Shown here piece after piece: positions 38,322 through 47,892 of a stretch of 64,000 nt of DNA (its first letter is position 1; every line of letters starts with the position of its first letter). The notes beneath the pieces were generated by a model. It was not told where the DNA came from. It searched no databases and saw only the letters and a list, made by a program, of their open reading frames with translations. The stretch spans positions 434,001 to 498,000 of the forward strand of contig NZ_CP029397.2 in assembly GCF_001704615.3 (NCBI RefSeq), written 5' to 3'. The position numbers and the translations under genes were made by a program. The DNA is from Acinetobacter defluvii. Its GTDB lineage: Bacteria > Pseudomonadota > Gammaproteobacteria > Pseudomonadales > Moraxellaceae.

Positions 38322-40223
38322 TTAATGTTGAATATCAGATGAGTTTTTTGTTTCATCATTGATACGAATATGCTCAGGATGCTGTGCTAAAACAGTTTTG
38401 CGTTCCAAGCCTGACTCATCTAAGTCAGGGTTGTCTTGAAATTGCTTCGGATCATGTTGTGTGGCTTCGGCATCACTCTCAAATAAATGTTCAAGTTCAG
38501 ACAAGAAATCACGATAACTTTCATAGACTTTTTGTTCATCGGTATAAATGCGTTGCTGGCGAGAGAGCAGTTCTTCATCATAATTTCGGAACAATTCAAT
38601 GCTGTCATAAGCAGCAGATTTGTCCAAACCTAACGCACATAAAGTCCGATATCCTATACCCAAAGAAGTTAAATAGGTTTCACGCCAAATATGTTTAACC
38701 CCTAAGTCACGTAATAAATGCATGTGATAACGATCACGAGCACGTACCAATAAGGTGAGATTTGGATAATTCAGACGAATATGTCGCGCGACATTCATCG
38801 AGTCCTCAACATCATCAATTGCTAGGACAAAGACTTTGGCTTGCTCAATCCCTGCTGCACGCAAAATATCAGGTAGGGTTACATCCCCATAATACAATGT
38901 ACCGCCATAACGACGAACAAAATCTATTTTTTGTAAGCTCTGATCAATCGCTGTAAATGAAAAATGTTGCATGTGCGCCAAACGTGCCACAATTTGCCCC
39001 ACACGCCCAAAACCTGCGATGATCAAGGGTGGATGCTGATTTGGAATCTCATCATAATGGGGTGCTTGAGGTTTATCGAATAATGGCAAAATAAATGTCC
39101 CCACAAGCCAAAAGATGACTGGCGTAAAGACCATCGATAAAGTTACCACCAGAGTAATCGGTTCTACAATTGCAGCAGTGAGGACTTTTTCGCTTTTGGC
39201 AACACTCAACACCACAAAAGCAAACTCCCCACCTTGTGCCAAACAGGTTGCGATCATCAAACTATTTGACCAACTTATTTTCTTAAATCGAGCAATCGCT
39301 GTCATGACTAGCATTTTGATGACAATCAACAACAAAGCAGCGCCAATGATTTGTACAGGAATATCGACCAATAAATTCAACTGTGTGGTCATGCCCACAG
39401 TCATAAAAAATAAGCCGAGTAATAAGCCTTTAAACGGGGAAATACTGGCTTCAATTTCATGACGAAACTCTGAATCTGCCAACAGCACGCCAGTTAAAAA
39501 TGCCCCTAGAGTAGTACTGATGCCTAAACTGTCCATCAGCAACACAACTGCTAGAACAATGAATAAACCCACAGCAGTAAGCAATTCGGTTGCGCCACTT
39601 TTTGCTACAAATCTGAAAAACGGACGCATCACATAACGGCTAAATAAAAATAACCCTGTAAATGTCGCAATGATTGCGGCGAAATAAGCAATACCGTGAT
39701 GTGTAGATTCAGCGCCAGAAAGCAAGGGAATAACTGCAAGTAACGGAATCGCAGCAATATCTTGGAACAGTAAAATTGAAAAGGACTGCTGACCATGTGT
39801 GGTATTCAGTTGTTGTTTTTCAGATAAGAGTTGCAGTACAAATGCGGTAGAGGAAAGTGCTAATGCAAATCCAATGACAAAGCTTGCAGAAAGTGATTGT
39901 TGTAATAATAAAAATGCTGTGCCCATGAGCACAATACCTGTCACGAGTACTTGCAAACTCCCCATCACAAAAATAGATTGGCGCATTTCCCAAAGACGTT
40001 GTGGTCGTAATTCAAGCCCGATGAGAAACATCAGTAAAATCACACCGAACTCAGCAAGGTGCATGATTTCTTCAGGATCGCGGGCAATATTAAAAACACT
40101 CGGACCGAGTAAAATCCCTGTAAATAAATAACCTAAGACTGTGGCGATGCCGAGTTTTTTGCCTAAGGGAACAAATAATAACGCAGCACCCAAAAAGATA
40201 GTTATTTGCAATAACGGTGACAT
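38322..40223 (-). CDS. CPA2-family monovalent cation:proton antiporter (KefB/KefC type)
   Basis: An inner-membrane K+(Na+)/H+ antiporter of 633 residues. About 12 transmembrane segments lie within residues 1-385. A TrkA-N (RCK) Rossmann domain follows (LIIAGFGRVGQIVARLAHM and GDVTLPDIL) at about 400-520, then a charged tail. This is the KefB/KefC arrangement, in which glutathione adducts gate potassium efflux; no KefF/KefG partner is adjacent, so the name is left open. AGGACAG precedes the ATG. hslO lies downstream. Confidence 0.9.
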   Translation of the reverse strand: MSPLLQITIFLGAALLFVPLGKKLGIATVLGYLFTGILLGPSVFNIARDPEEIMHLAEFGVILLMFLIGLELRPQRLWEMRQSIFVMGSLQVLVTGIVLMGTAFLLLQQSLSASFVIGFALALSSTAFVLQLLSEKQQLNTTHGQQSFSILLFQDIAAIPLLAVIPLLSGAESTHHGIAYFAAIIATFTGLFLFSRYVMRPFFRFVAKSGATELLTAVGLFIVLAVVLLMDSLGISTTLGAFLTGVLLADSEFRHEIEASISPFKGLLLGLFFMTVGMTTQLNLLVDIPVQIIGAALLLIVIKMLVMTAIARFKKISWSNSLMIATCLAQGGEFAFVVLSVAKSEKVLTAAIVEPITLVVTLSMVFTPVIFWLVGTFILPLFDKPQAPHYDEIPNQHPPLIIAGFGRVGQIVARLAHMQHFSFTAIDQSLQKIDFVRRYGGTLYYGDVTLPDILRAAGIEQAKVFVLAIDDVEDSMNVARHIRLNYPNLTLLVRARDRYHMHLLRDLGVKHIWRETYLTSLGIGYRTLCALGLDKSAAYDSIELFRNYDEELLSRQQRIYTDEQKVYESYRDFLSELEHLFESDAEATQHDPKQFQDNPDLDESGLERKTVLAQHPEHIRINDETKNSSDIQH

Positions 40224-40461
40224 TGAGCTGTCCTAATTTTTTACTTTGGAAATTGTACCTTGAATTTGAAATCTGCTCAGTACTTTCACTGAGATAGAGT
40301 GTTCTATAAGTACAATGTTTTTATATAAAGAATATTGTATGAAAAAGAATGTAATGAAAACATGTATCAACCTTCTATTTTAGATTTTCTAAATGAATCC
40401 TTACTTTCAGCACAGCCACATATTTCATGAACAACTTAGATTAATTTGTGTAGGCAATGCC

Positions 40462-40554
40462 TTACTTTTGACAGGGCAAAAGTAACAAAACCCTTTTGTT
40501 GGAGCAAAGGTTCATCCCTGAATCTTGTTCCAACATGGCGACATCCATGTCGCC
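40462..40554. repeat. multi-hairpin intergenic element
   Basis: In a 409-base gap between priA's end and the antiporter gene there are four palindromes in a row. TTACTTTTG/CAAAAGTAA is at 40462-40485. AACAAAA/TTTTGTT is at 40484-40500. A longer imperfect stem GTTGGA...TCCAAC spans about 40498-40534. GGCGACAT/ATGTCGCC is at 40537-40554. It looks like a structured interspersed repeat. No protein is encoded. Confidence 0.6.
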
Positions 40555-40632
40555 TCACGTGATCGCAATAACGGTGTTGAATCTTATAAAATTAAAAGTT
40601 TTTTATAGTTTGGTAGGGTTTTTATATATAAA

Positions 40633-42870
40633 TCAACTCAACTCTTGCGGATCTACATCAATCGTCAGTTTCATCTGAGAAGGTTTTTGCTGAAGCACAT
40701 ATTGCCACCACTGACGAATATAAAAATGCATCTTGGCACGGTCATGCGATAACAGTACAACATGGGCTTGATAACGACCTGCTTTACGCTCCATTGGTGC
40801 AGGAATCGGTCCCCAAATATCAATCAAATTTTCCTCACTATTGAGGCGTAATTGTTGCGTCATTTCTGTCAAGAAGGTTTGATTTTCATCCTGACTTTTC
40901 GATTCGCAACGCAGTAAAACGGCATAACGATAAGGTGGCATTTCTGCTATTTTTCGGTCTGCTAAGGTTTGTTTGGCAAAAGCTCGATAATTTTTATCCA
41001 ACAATATGTTTAGTAGCGGATGGTCTGGGCGTAAGGTCTGTAAATAAACATCACCTTTTTTCTCACCACGTCCTGAACGACCCGCCACTTGCACGATCAA
41101 CTGCGCTGTACGTTCAGTTGCTCGAAAGTCAACACTGAGTAAGCCAGCATCTATGTCTAAAATCGCAACCAAAGTGACATAGGGGAAATGATGTCCTTTT
41201 GCCAACATCTGCGTACCAAGTAAAATCGTCGGTTCACTTTTTTGGATTTGGTCATAAATTTTCTGCCAACTGCCGACACGACTGATTGAATCCCGATCTA
41301 CACGTACCACTGGGTATTTTGGAAATAGCTCATTTAAAGCTTCTTCAACTTTGGCTGTGCCCATTCCAATCGGCTTTAAAGTATTTTGATTGCACGCAGG
41401 ACATGCGTCAGGTAAGCGGTTAATGGTGCCGCAGTGATGACAATGTAAGTGTGAATACGGCTTTAAATGTAGGGTAAAATGTGCATCACAATGAGGACAA
41501 TTGGCTTGCCAACCACAGCTTTCACAGATCAGTACAGGCGCATAACCACGCCGATTGAGAAAAATCAGTACTTGCTCTTTTTTCTCTAAGCGCTTGCCAA
41601 TCTCACTGATCAGTTGCTCACTTAAACCTGCGGTTTTTTTACTGATTTTTAAATCAATCACATGCATTTTAGGCATGATGGCCGTACCAGCACGTTGATT
41701 TAGCTCTAAGCGAGTGAGTTTGCCTTGTTGGGCGAGAAAATAACTGTCAATACTTGGTGTAGCAGAACCTAAAATAATCGGACAATTCTCCAGATGGGCA
41801 CGATAGAGTGCGACATCTCGAGCATGATAACGAAAACCGTCTTGCTGTTTGAACGAAAGATCGTGTTCTTCATCTAGAATAATCAAACCCAAATGAGGCA
41901 TTGGGGTAAAGATCGCAGAACGTGTTCCTAAAATAATAGACGCTTTACCAGTTTCGCTATGTTGCCAAGCCTGTAGACGCTTAGTATCATTTAAACCTGA
42001 ATGTAGTAGCGCAATATTACAATGAAAACGAGATTGGAAACGGCTGACTGTTTGGGGGGTTAAGCCGATTTCAGGCACAAGTACTAAGACCTGTTTGCCT
42101 TGTTTTAAAATCTCTTGCATGACTTGTAAATAAACTTCGGTTTTACCACTGCCTGTTAAACCATCCAGTAAAAATGCTTGATATTTTTTTTGTGCTTTTA
42201 AAATAGTTTGAATGGCTTTTTTCTGATCTTCATTGGCAGTGAGTGGCATTTGCGCCAAACTAACAGGTTCAGGCTTAAAGTTTTGTGGCTCTAAATCACA
42301 AATAATAATTTCTTTCTTTTCTAATGCTTTCAGGGTTGCAGTTTCGATTCCACTCAGATTTAAAATATTTTCTTGTGTACCTTGTGGATGTAACTTTAAA
42401 ATTTTATAGGCTTCTTGTTGTTTTTCAGAGCGTTTGACTTTGTCTTCGGCATTTAAGTCTAACACTTTCCAAATCCGTGCCAGTAAGTTATAGGGTTTGC
42501 CTTGACGTAATAATATAGGCAAAGCTGTTTGCATGACTTCACCGATAGGAAATTGGTAATAGTGTGCAGCCCATGTCAACAAACTTAAAACTTTGTCATT
42601 TAAAATCGCACGATCGTCTAAAAACTCAGTCACTGATTTGAGTTGAAAGCGAGGATCAATCGGGGTATCTATTGCTAACTTTTCAGTAATAATTGCAACC
42701 AGCTTTTGCCGACCAAAAGATACTGCAACACGCATACCGACATCTGCCTGCGCATATTGTTCAGCACTGACTTTATAGTCAAAACAATCATATAAAAATA
42801 CAGGTACTGCGACCCGTACACGATATATGATGTTTTGTGGTGTTACGTTGATATTTTCTGAATTTGGCAT
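40633..42870 (-). CDS. priA: primosomal replication restart helicase PriA
   Basis: The SF2 helicase that recognises stalled forks and loads the restart primosome, 745 residues. An N-terminal DNA-binding domain (about 15-120) comes first. Walker A is LLDGLTGSGKTEVYL, the DExH box is LDEEHD, and the zinc-binding insertion has the paired Cys of CESCGWQANCPHC and CHHCGT...CPAC. The C-terminal helicase motif VAGRSGRGEKKGDV is intact. It is monocistronic, divergent from gspF. Confidence 0.97.
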   Translation of the reverse strand: MPNSENINVTPQNIIYRVRVAVPVFLYDCFDYKVSAEQYAQADVGMRVAVSFGRQKLVAIITEKLAIDTPIDPRFQLKSVTEFLDDRAILNDKVLSLLTWAAHYYQFPIGEVMQTALPILLRQGKPYNLLARIWKVLDLNAEDKVKRSEKQQEAYKILKLHPQGTQENILNLSGIETATLKALEKKEIIICDLEPQNFKPEPVSLAQMPLTANEDQKKAIQTILKAQKKYQAFLLDGLTGSGKTEVYLQVMQEILKQGKQVLVLVPEIGLTPQTVSRFQSRFHCNIALLHSGLNDTKRLQAWQHSETGKASIILGTRSAIFTPMPHLGLIILDEEHDLSFKQQDGFRYHARDVALYRAHLENCPIILGSATPSIDSYFLAQQGKLTRLELNQRAGTAIMPKMHVIDLKISKKTAGLSEQLISEIGKRLEKKEQVLIFLNRRGYAPVLICESCGWQANCPHCDAHFTLHLKPYSHLHCHHCGTINRLPDACPACNQNTLKPIGMGTAKVEEALNELFPKYPVVRVDRDSISRVGSWQKIYDQIQKSEPTILLGTQMLAKGHHFPYVTLVAILDIDAGLLSVDFRATERTAQLIVQVAGRSGRGEKKGDVYLQTLRPDHPLLNILLDKNYRAFAKQTLADRKIAEMPPYRYAVLLRCESKSQDENQTFLTEMTQQLRLNSEENLIDIWGPIPAPMERKAGRYQAHVVLLSHDRAKMHFYIRQWWQYVLQQKPSQMKLTIDVDPQELS

Positions 42871-43035
42871 AAATGATTAATTACACTTGAATGAAAAAGT
42901 ATCGTGTCGGTTTGTGCTTATGGTAGAGTGTAGCATTCATACATATCTTAGAATAACTGTTCAGAATATGAATGATTTTAAGGGTCTAATGCAACTGCAA
43001 AAGACACAAAAATTTTGGAAAACTAGAGCATTATA

Positions 43036-44241
43036 ATGCCTGCATATCAATTTACTGCCATTGATGCTTCAGGAAAGCAGCAAAAAGGCGTGTTGGAGGG
43101 AGATTCAGCACGTCAAATACGACAACAATTGCGGGACAAAGAATGGATTCCTGTCACAGTTGATGCTGTTGAGCAAAAAGATAAAACCCAAAGTTCGGGT
43201 TTATTTCAGAAAAAGTTTTCAGCGTATGATCTGGCTTTGATGACACGTCAGCTTTCGGTACTGGTGGCAGCTTCTATTCCCTTAGAAGAGGCTTTGCGTG
43301 CGGTTGCCAAGCAAAGTGAAAAAACGCATGTGCAAAATTTACTTTTGGCGGTACGTGCTAAAGTTTTGGAAGGACATTCCTTAGCACAAGCCATGCAGCA
43401 GTCAGGACGTTTTCCTGATTTATATATTGCAACGGTTGCCGCAGGTGAGCGCTCAGGACATTTAGATTTAATTTTAGATCAATTGTCCGACTACACCGAA
43501 AACCGTTTTGCCATGCAAAAGAAAGTACAAGGTGCCATGATTTATCCAATCATTTTGATGCTGATGTCTTTTGGCATTGTGATGGGCTTGATGACCTATG
43601 TCGTGCCTGACATCGTTAAAACTTTTGATCAAAGTAAGCAAGCGTTGCCTTGGATTACGGTGGCTCTAATGAAAGCCAGTGACTTTATCCGCACGTCATG
43701 GCCATTTGTGTTAGTGGCAAGTGTATTAGGACTGATTCTACTAGTACGTTTTTTAAAGACACAAGCAGGGCATTATGCTTTTGACCGTTTAACACTCAAA
43801 CTGCCATTATTTGGTAAATTATCACGTGGTATAAACTCAGCACGCTTTGCCAGTACCTTGTCGATCTTAACAAAATCAGGTGTACCCTTAGTCGATGCTC
43901 TAAAAATTGGAGCAGCCGTGAGTAGTAATTGGGTCATTCGAGATGCGGTGAATATTGCTGCTGAGAAAGTCACAGAAGGTGGAAACTTGGCAACACAATT
44001 AGAACGTTGTGGCTATTTCCCTCCGATGATGGTGCAAATGATTAAAAGTGGTGAAGCGTCAGGTGAGTTAGATCGGATGTTAGAACGTGCATCGAATATG
44101 CAGGATCGAGAAGTGACGACTTTTATTTCAACATTGTTGGCATTGTTAGAACCATTAATGTTGGTGTTTATGGCAGGTATCGTTTTAGTGATCGTGATCG
44201 CTGTGATGTTGCCAATCGTCAATATGAACAATATGATTTAA
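43036..44241 (+). CDS. gspF: type II secretion inner-membrane platform protein GspF
   Basis: A T2SS assembly-platform protein in the inner membrane, 401 residues. It has the duplicated GspF/PilC helical domains (FSAYDLALMTRQLSVLVAAS and the second RGINSARFASTLSILTKSG) and three hydrophobic segments. It contacts the GspE ATPase, which is not nearby. gspG follows in the same direction after 50 bases. A scattered set of gsp genes is known in Acinetobacter. Ribosome site is weak. Confidence 0.94.
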   Translation: MPAYQFTAIDASGKQQKGVLEGDSARQIRQQLRDKEWIPVTVDAVEQKDKTQSSGLFQKKFSAYDLALMTRQLSVLVAASIPLEEALRAVAKQSEKTHVQNLLLAVRAKVLEGHSLAQAMQQSGRFPDLYIATVAAGERSGHLDLILDQLSDYTENRFAMQKKVQGAMIYPIILMLMSFGIVMGLMTYVVPDIVKTFDQSKQALPWITVALMKASDFIRTSWPFVLVASVLGLILLVRFLKTQAGHYAFDRLTLKLPLFGKLSRGINSARFASTLSILTKSGVPLVDALKIGAAVSSNWVIRDAVNIAAEKVTEGGNLATQLERCGYFPPMMVQMIKSGEASGELDRMLERASNMQDREVTTFISTLLALLEPLMLVFMAGIVLVIVIAVMLPIVNMNNMI

Positions 44242-44291
44242 GCCAAGAATTTAATTATTTTTAGAATGAATTGTGTAAAGAGAGAATTGCA

Positions 44292-44729
44292 ATGCAACGG
44301 AAAATGAAGAGCAACAAACAATCGGGTTTTACACTCATTGAAGTAATGGTAGTGATTGTAATCTTGGGTGTTTTAGCAGCATTAATTGTACCCAATGTAA
44401 TGGGACGTGGTGAGAAAGCCAAAGTGGACACCACGAAAATTACCTTAAAAGGCGTTGCAGGTGCTTTAGATCAATATAAATTGGACAATGGGCATTTTCC
44501 AAATACACAAGAAGGTGGTTTGGATGCGTTAGTAAATCAACCTGCGAATGCTAAAAACTGGATGCCAGGCGGGTACTTAAAAGGTGGTTATCCAAAAGAC
44601 AGTTGGGAAAATGATGTGCAATATGTCATCCCAGGTTCTGAAGGTCGCCCATTTGATTTATATTCTTTTGGTGCAGATGGTAAACAAGGTGGTGAAGGGA
44701 ATGATGCAGATATTTATTACACGCCTTAA
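44292..44729 (+). CDS. gspG: type II secretion major pseudopilin GspG
   Basis: The main subunit of the T2SS pseudopilus. The ATG at 44292 (MQRKMKSNKQ) is used because AAGAGAGA lies just upstream. It has 145 residues. The leader ends in the prepilin peptidase site SG-FTLIEVMVVIVIL, with Glu at mature position 5. The C-terminus carries the Asp-rich calcium-site loop (FDLYSFGADG, GNDADIYY). The sequence is typical and intact. It is the second gene of gspFG. Confidence 0.95.
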   Translation: MQRKMKSNKQSGFTLIEVMVVIVILGVLAALIVPNVMGRGEKAKVDTTKITLKGVAGALDQYKLDNGHFPNTQEGGLDALVNQPANAKNWMPGGYLKGGYPKDSWENDVQYVIPGSEGRPFDLYSFGADGKQGGEGNDADIYYTP

Positions 44730-44754
44730 TCCTTGATTTAAAATCATGGAAATA

Positions 44755-44797
44755 ATCACTTCACTGAATCGAGTAAATCAATATTGAGTGAAGTGAT
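44755..44797 (+). terminator. possible terminator or long hairpin after gspG
   Basis: ATCACTTCACT (44755-44765) pairs perfectly with AGTGAAGTGAT (44787-44797) over a 21-base loop, 26 bases after the gspG stop. Only short T-runs follow. Confidence 0.4.
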
Positions 44798-45000
44798 AAT
44801 GTTTCTTAGTTCCGAAGTTAATAGTAATGTATTGATATTTTTTAATAATTTATAAATGTATTTGTTGAGAGATATAATAAGAATTATTTCCATATTGAAT
44901 AGTTACAAGAAAGTTAAATGATGGATAAAAATAGACTTTTTATTTATTTAAAAGCTTGCATAATGTTCTCTAAAGGCGATCAGATTACTAGGAGAATAGG

Positions 45001-45336
45001 ATGAAAGCATTATTTTTATCAGATGAAATTAATCAATTTCATTGGTCTATGCTCAAATCTGTTCTTTTGATTTTGAGCTTATTGCCAATGAGTCAAGTAT
45101 TTTTTAATGTATGGCAAGACTTAGATGCCAATAGCCAAATTATGATGGGCTTTTTAGGCATGAGTGTATTTAGTTCACTTGCGATTATTAGTTTTTATCA
45201 TGCTTTAAATGCCACAGTGTCTAAATTCAATTTTGCTCATTTATCGGCATCTGATGTACTTTTAGTAAAAATTTATCGTTATTTGCCAATGTTGTTCTTG
45301 GCAGGCATGTTGTCTTATTTGGCAACACAAATTTAA
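45001..45336 (+). CDS. small inner-membrane protein of unknown function
   Basis: A protein of 111 residues with three hydrophobic segments, at about 16-36 (MLKSVLLILSLLPMSQVFF), 48-68 (MMGFLGMSVFSSLAIISFY) and 95-110. It has no recognised family. A strong Shine-Dalgarno sequence (AGGAGAATAGG) precedes the ATG, so it is certainly a gene. It is flanked by gspG and a terminator. Confidence 0.75.
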   Translation: MKALFLSDEINQFHWSMLKSVLLILSLLPMSQVFFNVWQDLDANSQIMMGFLGMSVFSSLAIISFYHALNATVSKFNFAHLSASDVLLVKIYRYLPMLFLAGMLSYLATQI

Positions 45337-45362
45337 GATTTTGAGTGTGAAAACCAAATTTG

Positions 45363-45398
45363 AATGCTGATGATGTGATGACATGATCAGCATTTTTT
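45363..45398. terminator. terminator after the small membrane gene
   Basis: AATGCTGAT (45363-45371) pairs perfectly with ATCAGCATT (45386-45394) over a 14-base loop, followed by T6. Confidence 0.82.
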
Positions 45399-45438
45399 AT
45401 TTTAATTTGCTATAAAAAATTGTCGTTGAAATAAAAAT

Positions 45439-45867
45439 TCATTCCAACTTAAAAAGCATTTTCAATTCGTCCCAGGTTGGCAGTTTAGAATAGTCTATAT
45501 AGTGTGTATTCTTCTCCCAAGCTGCTTGTGAGCTCATACAAAAATTAAGTCGTTGTTTGGGTTGAATGTCACTGTCAATCAAACCGAGTGGAATCCACAT
45601 ATAGGGATGTTGCCCGATTCGGTTAGGGACAGGTGAGCCACAATTTTGACAAAATGATGATGTAAATCCTGTGTCTTTTTTATAGGTTTTGATGTGGTCT
45701 TGACCCATCGTCCATGCAAAATTTTCAACTTTGAGCATACTAGCATGATTAGCGTGTGTACCTGATTGTTTTCGGCATAAACTACAATGACATTGGTAAA
45801 TTAATTCAATATCGTTTAATGCTAGTTGAAACTGCACACTGCCACATAAACATTGTCCATTTAACAT
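45439..45867 (-). CDS. GFA (glutathione-dependent formaldehyde-activating-like) family protein
   Basis: A CENP-V/GFA zinc-binding domain protein of 142 residues. It has CLCGSVQF, CHCSLCRKQSG and CQNCGSPVP, the two zinc sites of the fold. The family name comes from a Gfa enzyme, but most members have no proven activity. A second GFA protein is at 58799. It is divergent from a CsaA-like gene. Confidence 0.9.
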   Translation of the reverse strand: MLNGQCLCGSVQFQLALNDIELIYQCHCSLCRKQSGTHANHASMLKVENFAWTMGQDHIKTYKKDTGFTSSFCQNCGSPVPNRIGQHPYMWIPLGLIDSDIQPKQRLNFCMSSQAAWEKNTHYIDYSKLPTWDELKMLFKLE

Positions 45868-45955
45868 GATCTCTTGTCCGTTTTGCCTTAAGTGTTATTT
45901 TTCTTGTAGTTTAAAATAGCACAGTGAATATGAAAAATGAAAATAAGGTGAAGTT

Positions 45956-46294
45956 ATGCAACACATTGAATGGAACGACTTTCTCAAAGTTGAATTACGT
46001 GTTGGGAAAATTAGATCAGCGGAAGTTTTTAGCAAAGCACGCAAACCTGCTTATATCCTGCATGTGGATTTTGGGACTGAGATTGGTATTAAAAAGTCCA
46101 GTGCACAAATTACAGACTTATATTCAATAGAAGATTTGATTGGAAAACTCGTGGTCGCAGTGATCAATTTTCCTAAAAAACAAATTGGTTCGATCCAATC
46201 AGAATGTTTGGTGACAGGTTTTCATAATACGGATGGGCATGTAGCACTTTGTGTGCCTGATGCGGAGGTGCCATTGGGTACAAAATTATTATAA
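45956..46294 (+). CDS. tRNA-binding protein, CsaA-like
   Basis: A stand-alone EMAP/CsaA OB-fold domain of 112 residues. Its signatures are ELRVGKIRSAEVF near residue 12-25, KKSSAQIT near 55 and CLVTGFH near 90. CsaA-type proteins bind tRNA and have been proposed as export chaperones; the role here is open. It runs into a bidirectional terminator shared with lnt. Confidence 0.9.
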   Translation: MQHIEWNDFLKVELRVGKIRSAEVFSKARKPAYILHVDFGTEIGIKKSSAQITDLYSIEDLIGKLVVAVINFPKKQIGSIQSECLVTGFHNTDGHVALCVPDAEVPLGTKLL

Positions 46295-46300
46295 GCCATA

Positions 46301-46328
46301 AAAAAACCTCTCTAAGAGAGGTTTTTTT
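46301..46328. terminator. bidirectional terminator between the CsaA-like gene and lnt
   Basis: CCTCTC (46307-46312) pairs with GAGAGG (46316-46321) around TAA, with A6 before and T7 after. It serves both convergent genes. Confidence 0.92.
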
Positions 46329-46332
46329 GAGT

Positions 46333-47892
46333 TTATCGTCGAGACTTAAAACTCACATCAACTTTACGTGGACGATAAATCCATCCTACGATTAACAAAA
46401 GCAATGACAAAATTAAAATTGGCCAATCACTTAAACGTGTATAGAGCGTTTCACCTTGCATCGCAGGTAAATCACCACGTAACACCGCTTTTTGATCGAT
46501 TGGGGCTTGTTTCACAATATGTCCATTGTGATCAATAAAAGCCGTTACGCCTGTATTGGTGGCACGAATAAACCAACGCCCATTTTCTTTGGCACGCATT
46601 TGTACCATTTGTAAATGTTGTTGGGGACCTGCGGTACCTGTAAACCAAGCATCATTTGAAACGGTCACCAAAAAGTCACTGTTTTCTGCATTACGACGCG
46701 TCAAATTTGGATAGGCAACTTCATAACAAACCGCTGCTGCAAGTTTATGATCTTTGATTTTAAAGGGTTTTTGGTCGCTTTCACCACGCGAAAAACCACT
46801 CATTGAAGGATCATTTTGTAAAGCAGGCAACACCCAACTGAGTAAACCAGACAAAGGAATGTATTCCCCAAACGGTACTAAGCGCTGTTTTTTATACAAA
46901 CCTGAGGAGTCTGCACCAGATGCCATCATACTGTTGTAATACATTGGCTGACCGACTTGCTGTGACTCTTTTAAGTCCCAATATGGAATGCCTGTAACCC
47001 ATGCTGAACCTGTTTGTTTGGCTCTTTGATCCATCATCTTTAAAAAATCAGGAATATCACTTTGAAATAAAGGAATCGAAGATTCGGGCCAAACAATCAG
47101 ATCACGCCCCCATTCATTCCGGGTAAGATCAACATAAATCTGTAAAGTTTTAACTTGGTATTCAGTTAACCATTTTAAATCTTGTGGAATGTTACCTTGA
47201 ATCAGCGAAACACTCAGTGGTTTTTCCGCTTTAGGTTGTACAAACGTAATGAATGATGCACCCCATGCGCCAAGTAATAACAAGGTGGAGGGAATTATCC
47301 AAATTAGTTTGCGATGTAAAATCTCAACCAAAGCACAAGCAAGGATGATGACCACAAAAGACACAGCAAAGACACCAAACAATGGTGCATAACTATCTAA
47401 GAAGCGTTCCGTAAAGGCATAACCTGCAAACAACCATGGGAAACCTGTAAAGACCCAAGTTTTAGTCCATTCAAATGCCACCCAAAGCGGTGCAAAAGTG
47501 AGCGGCGTTTCTGGAAAAAAGCGTCGATACAACCATGTTTGTACAGCGGTAAATAAGCCCATCACCAAAGCCATAATCGCAATCATCAAGACGCTTAAAA
47601 CAGCGTTGGTGTCTCCATAGGTATGGATCGAGGTATACAGCCAAAATGCCCCAACAAACCATAAACCAAAACCGTAACTCCAACCTAAAAATAAAGCTTG
47701 TTTTGGGTTACGCCCTTTTAGGCAGGCATACAGTAAAGCAGGTGATAAAATTGCCAACCACCACCAATGAAAAGGTGCGAGTGCAAAACTAAACACTGCA
47801 CCTGAGATGAGGCTGATTAAAAATGGAATAATAAAAGGAAGTTGCTTTTGTTGTTCTAATGGTTTCAGCAATTTGTCAAAGTAGGCTCTCAT
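46333..47892 (-). CDS. lnt: apolipoprotein N-acyltransferase
   Basis: Adds the third acyl chain to the N-terminal Cys of lipoproteins in the inner membrane, 519 residues. About six membrane segments in the first 210 residues are followed by the periplasmic nitrilase domain, with a catalytic Glu in VWPESSIP, a Lys in YKKQRLVPFGEYIPL and a Cys in AAAVCYEVAYP. A final membrane segment is near 490-510. It overlaps corC by 4 bases, which implies coupling. Confidence 0.97.
   Translation of the reverse strand: MRAYFDKLLKPLEQQKQLPFIIPFLISLISGAVFSFALAPFHWWWLAILSPALLYACLKGRNPKQALFLGWSYGFGLWFVGAFWLYTSIHTYGDTNAVLSVLMIAIMALVMGLFTAVQTWLYRRFFPETPLTFAPLWVAFEWTKTWVFTGFPWLFAGYAFTERFLDSYAPLFGVFAVSFVVIILACALVEILHRKLIWIIPSTLLLLGAWGASFITFVQPKAEKPLSVSLIQGNIPQDLKWLTEYQVKTLQIYVDLTRNEWGRDLIVWPESSIPLFQSDIPDFLKMMDQRAKQTGSAWVTGIPYWDLKESQQVGQPMYYNSMMASGADSSGLYKKQRLVPFGEYIPLSGLLSWVLPALQNDPSMSGFSRGESDQKPFKIKDHKLAAAVCYEVAYPNLTRRNAENSDFLVTVSNDAWFTGTAGPQQHLQMVQMRAKENGRWFIRATNTGVTAFIDHNGHIVKQAPIDQKAVLRGDLPAMQGETLYTRLSDWPILILSLLLLIVGWIYRPRKVDVSFKSRR

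Noticed and set aside
46301..46328. Search for tRNA-like or riboswitch structures at this and other strong hairpins, including before crcB
   Set aside because: The hairpins are simple terminators; no cloverleaf tRNA and no conserved riboswitch core (for example the fluoride type) were recognised by eye.
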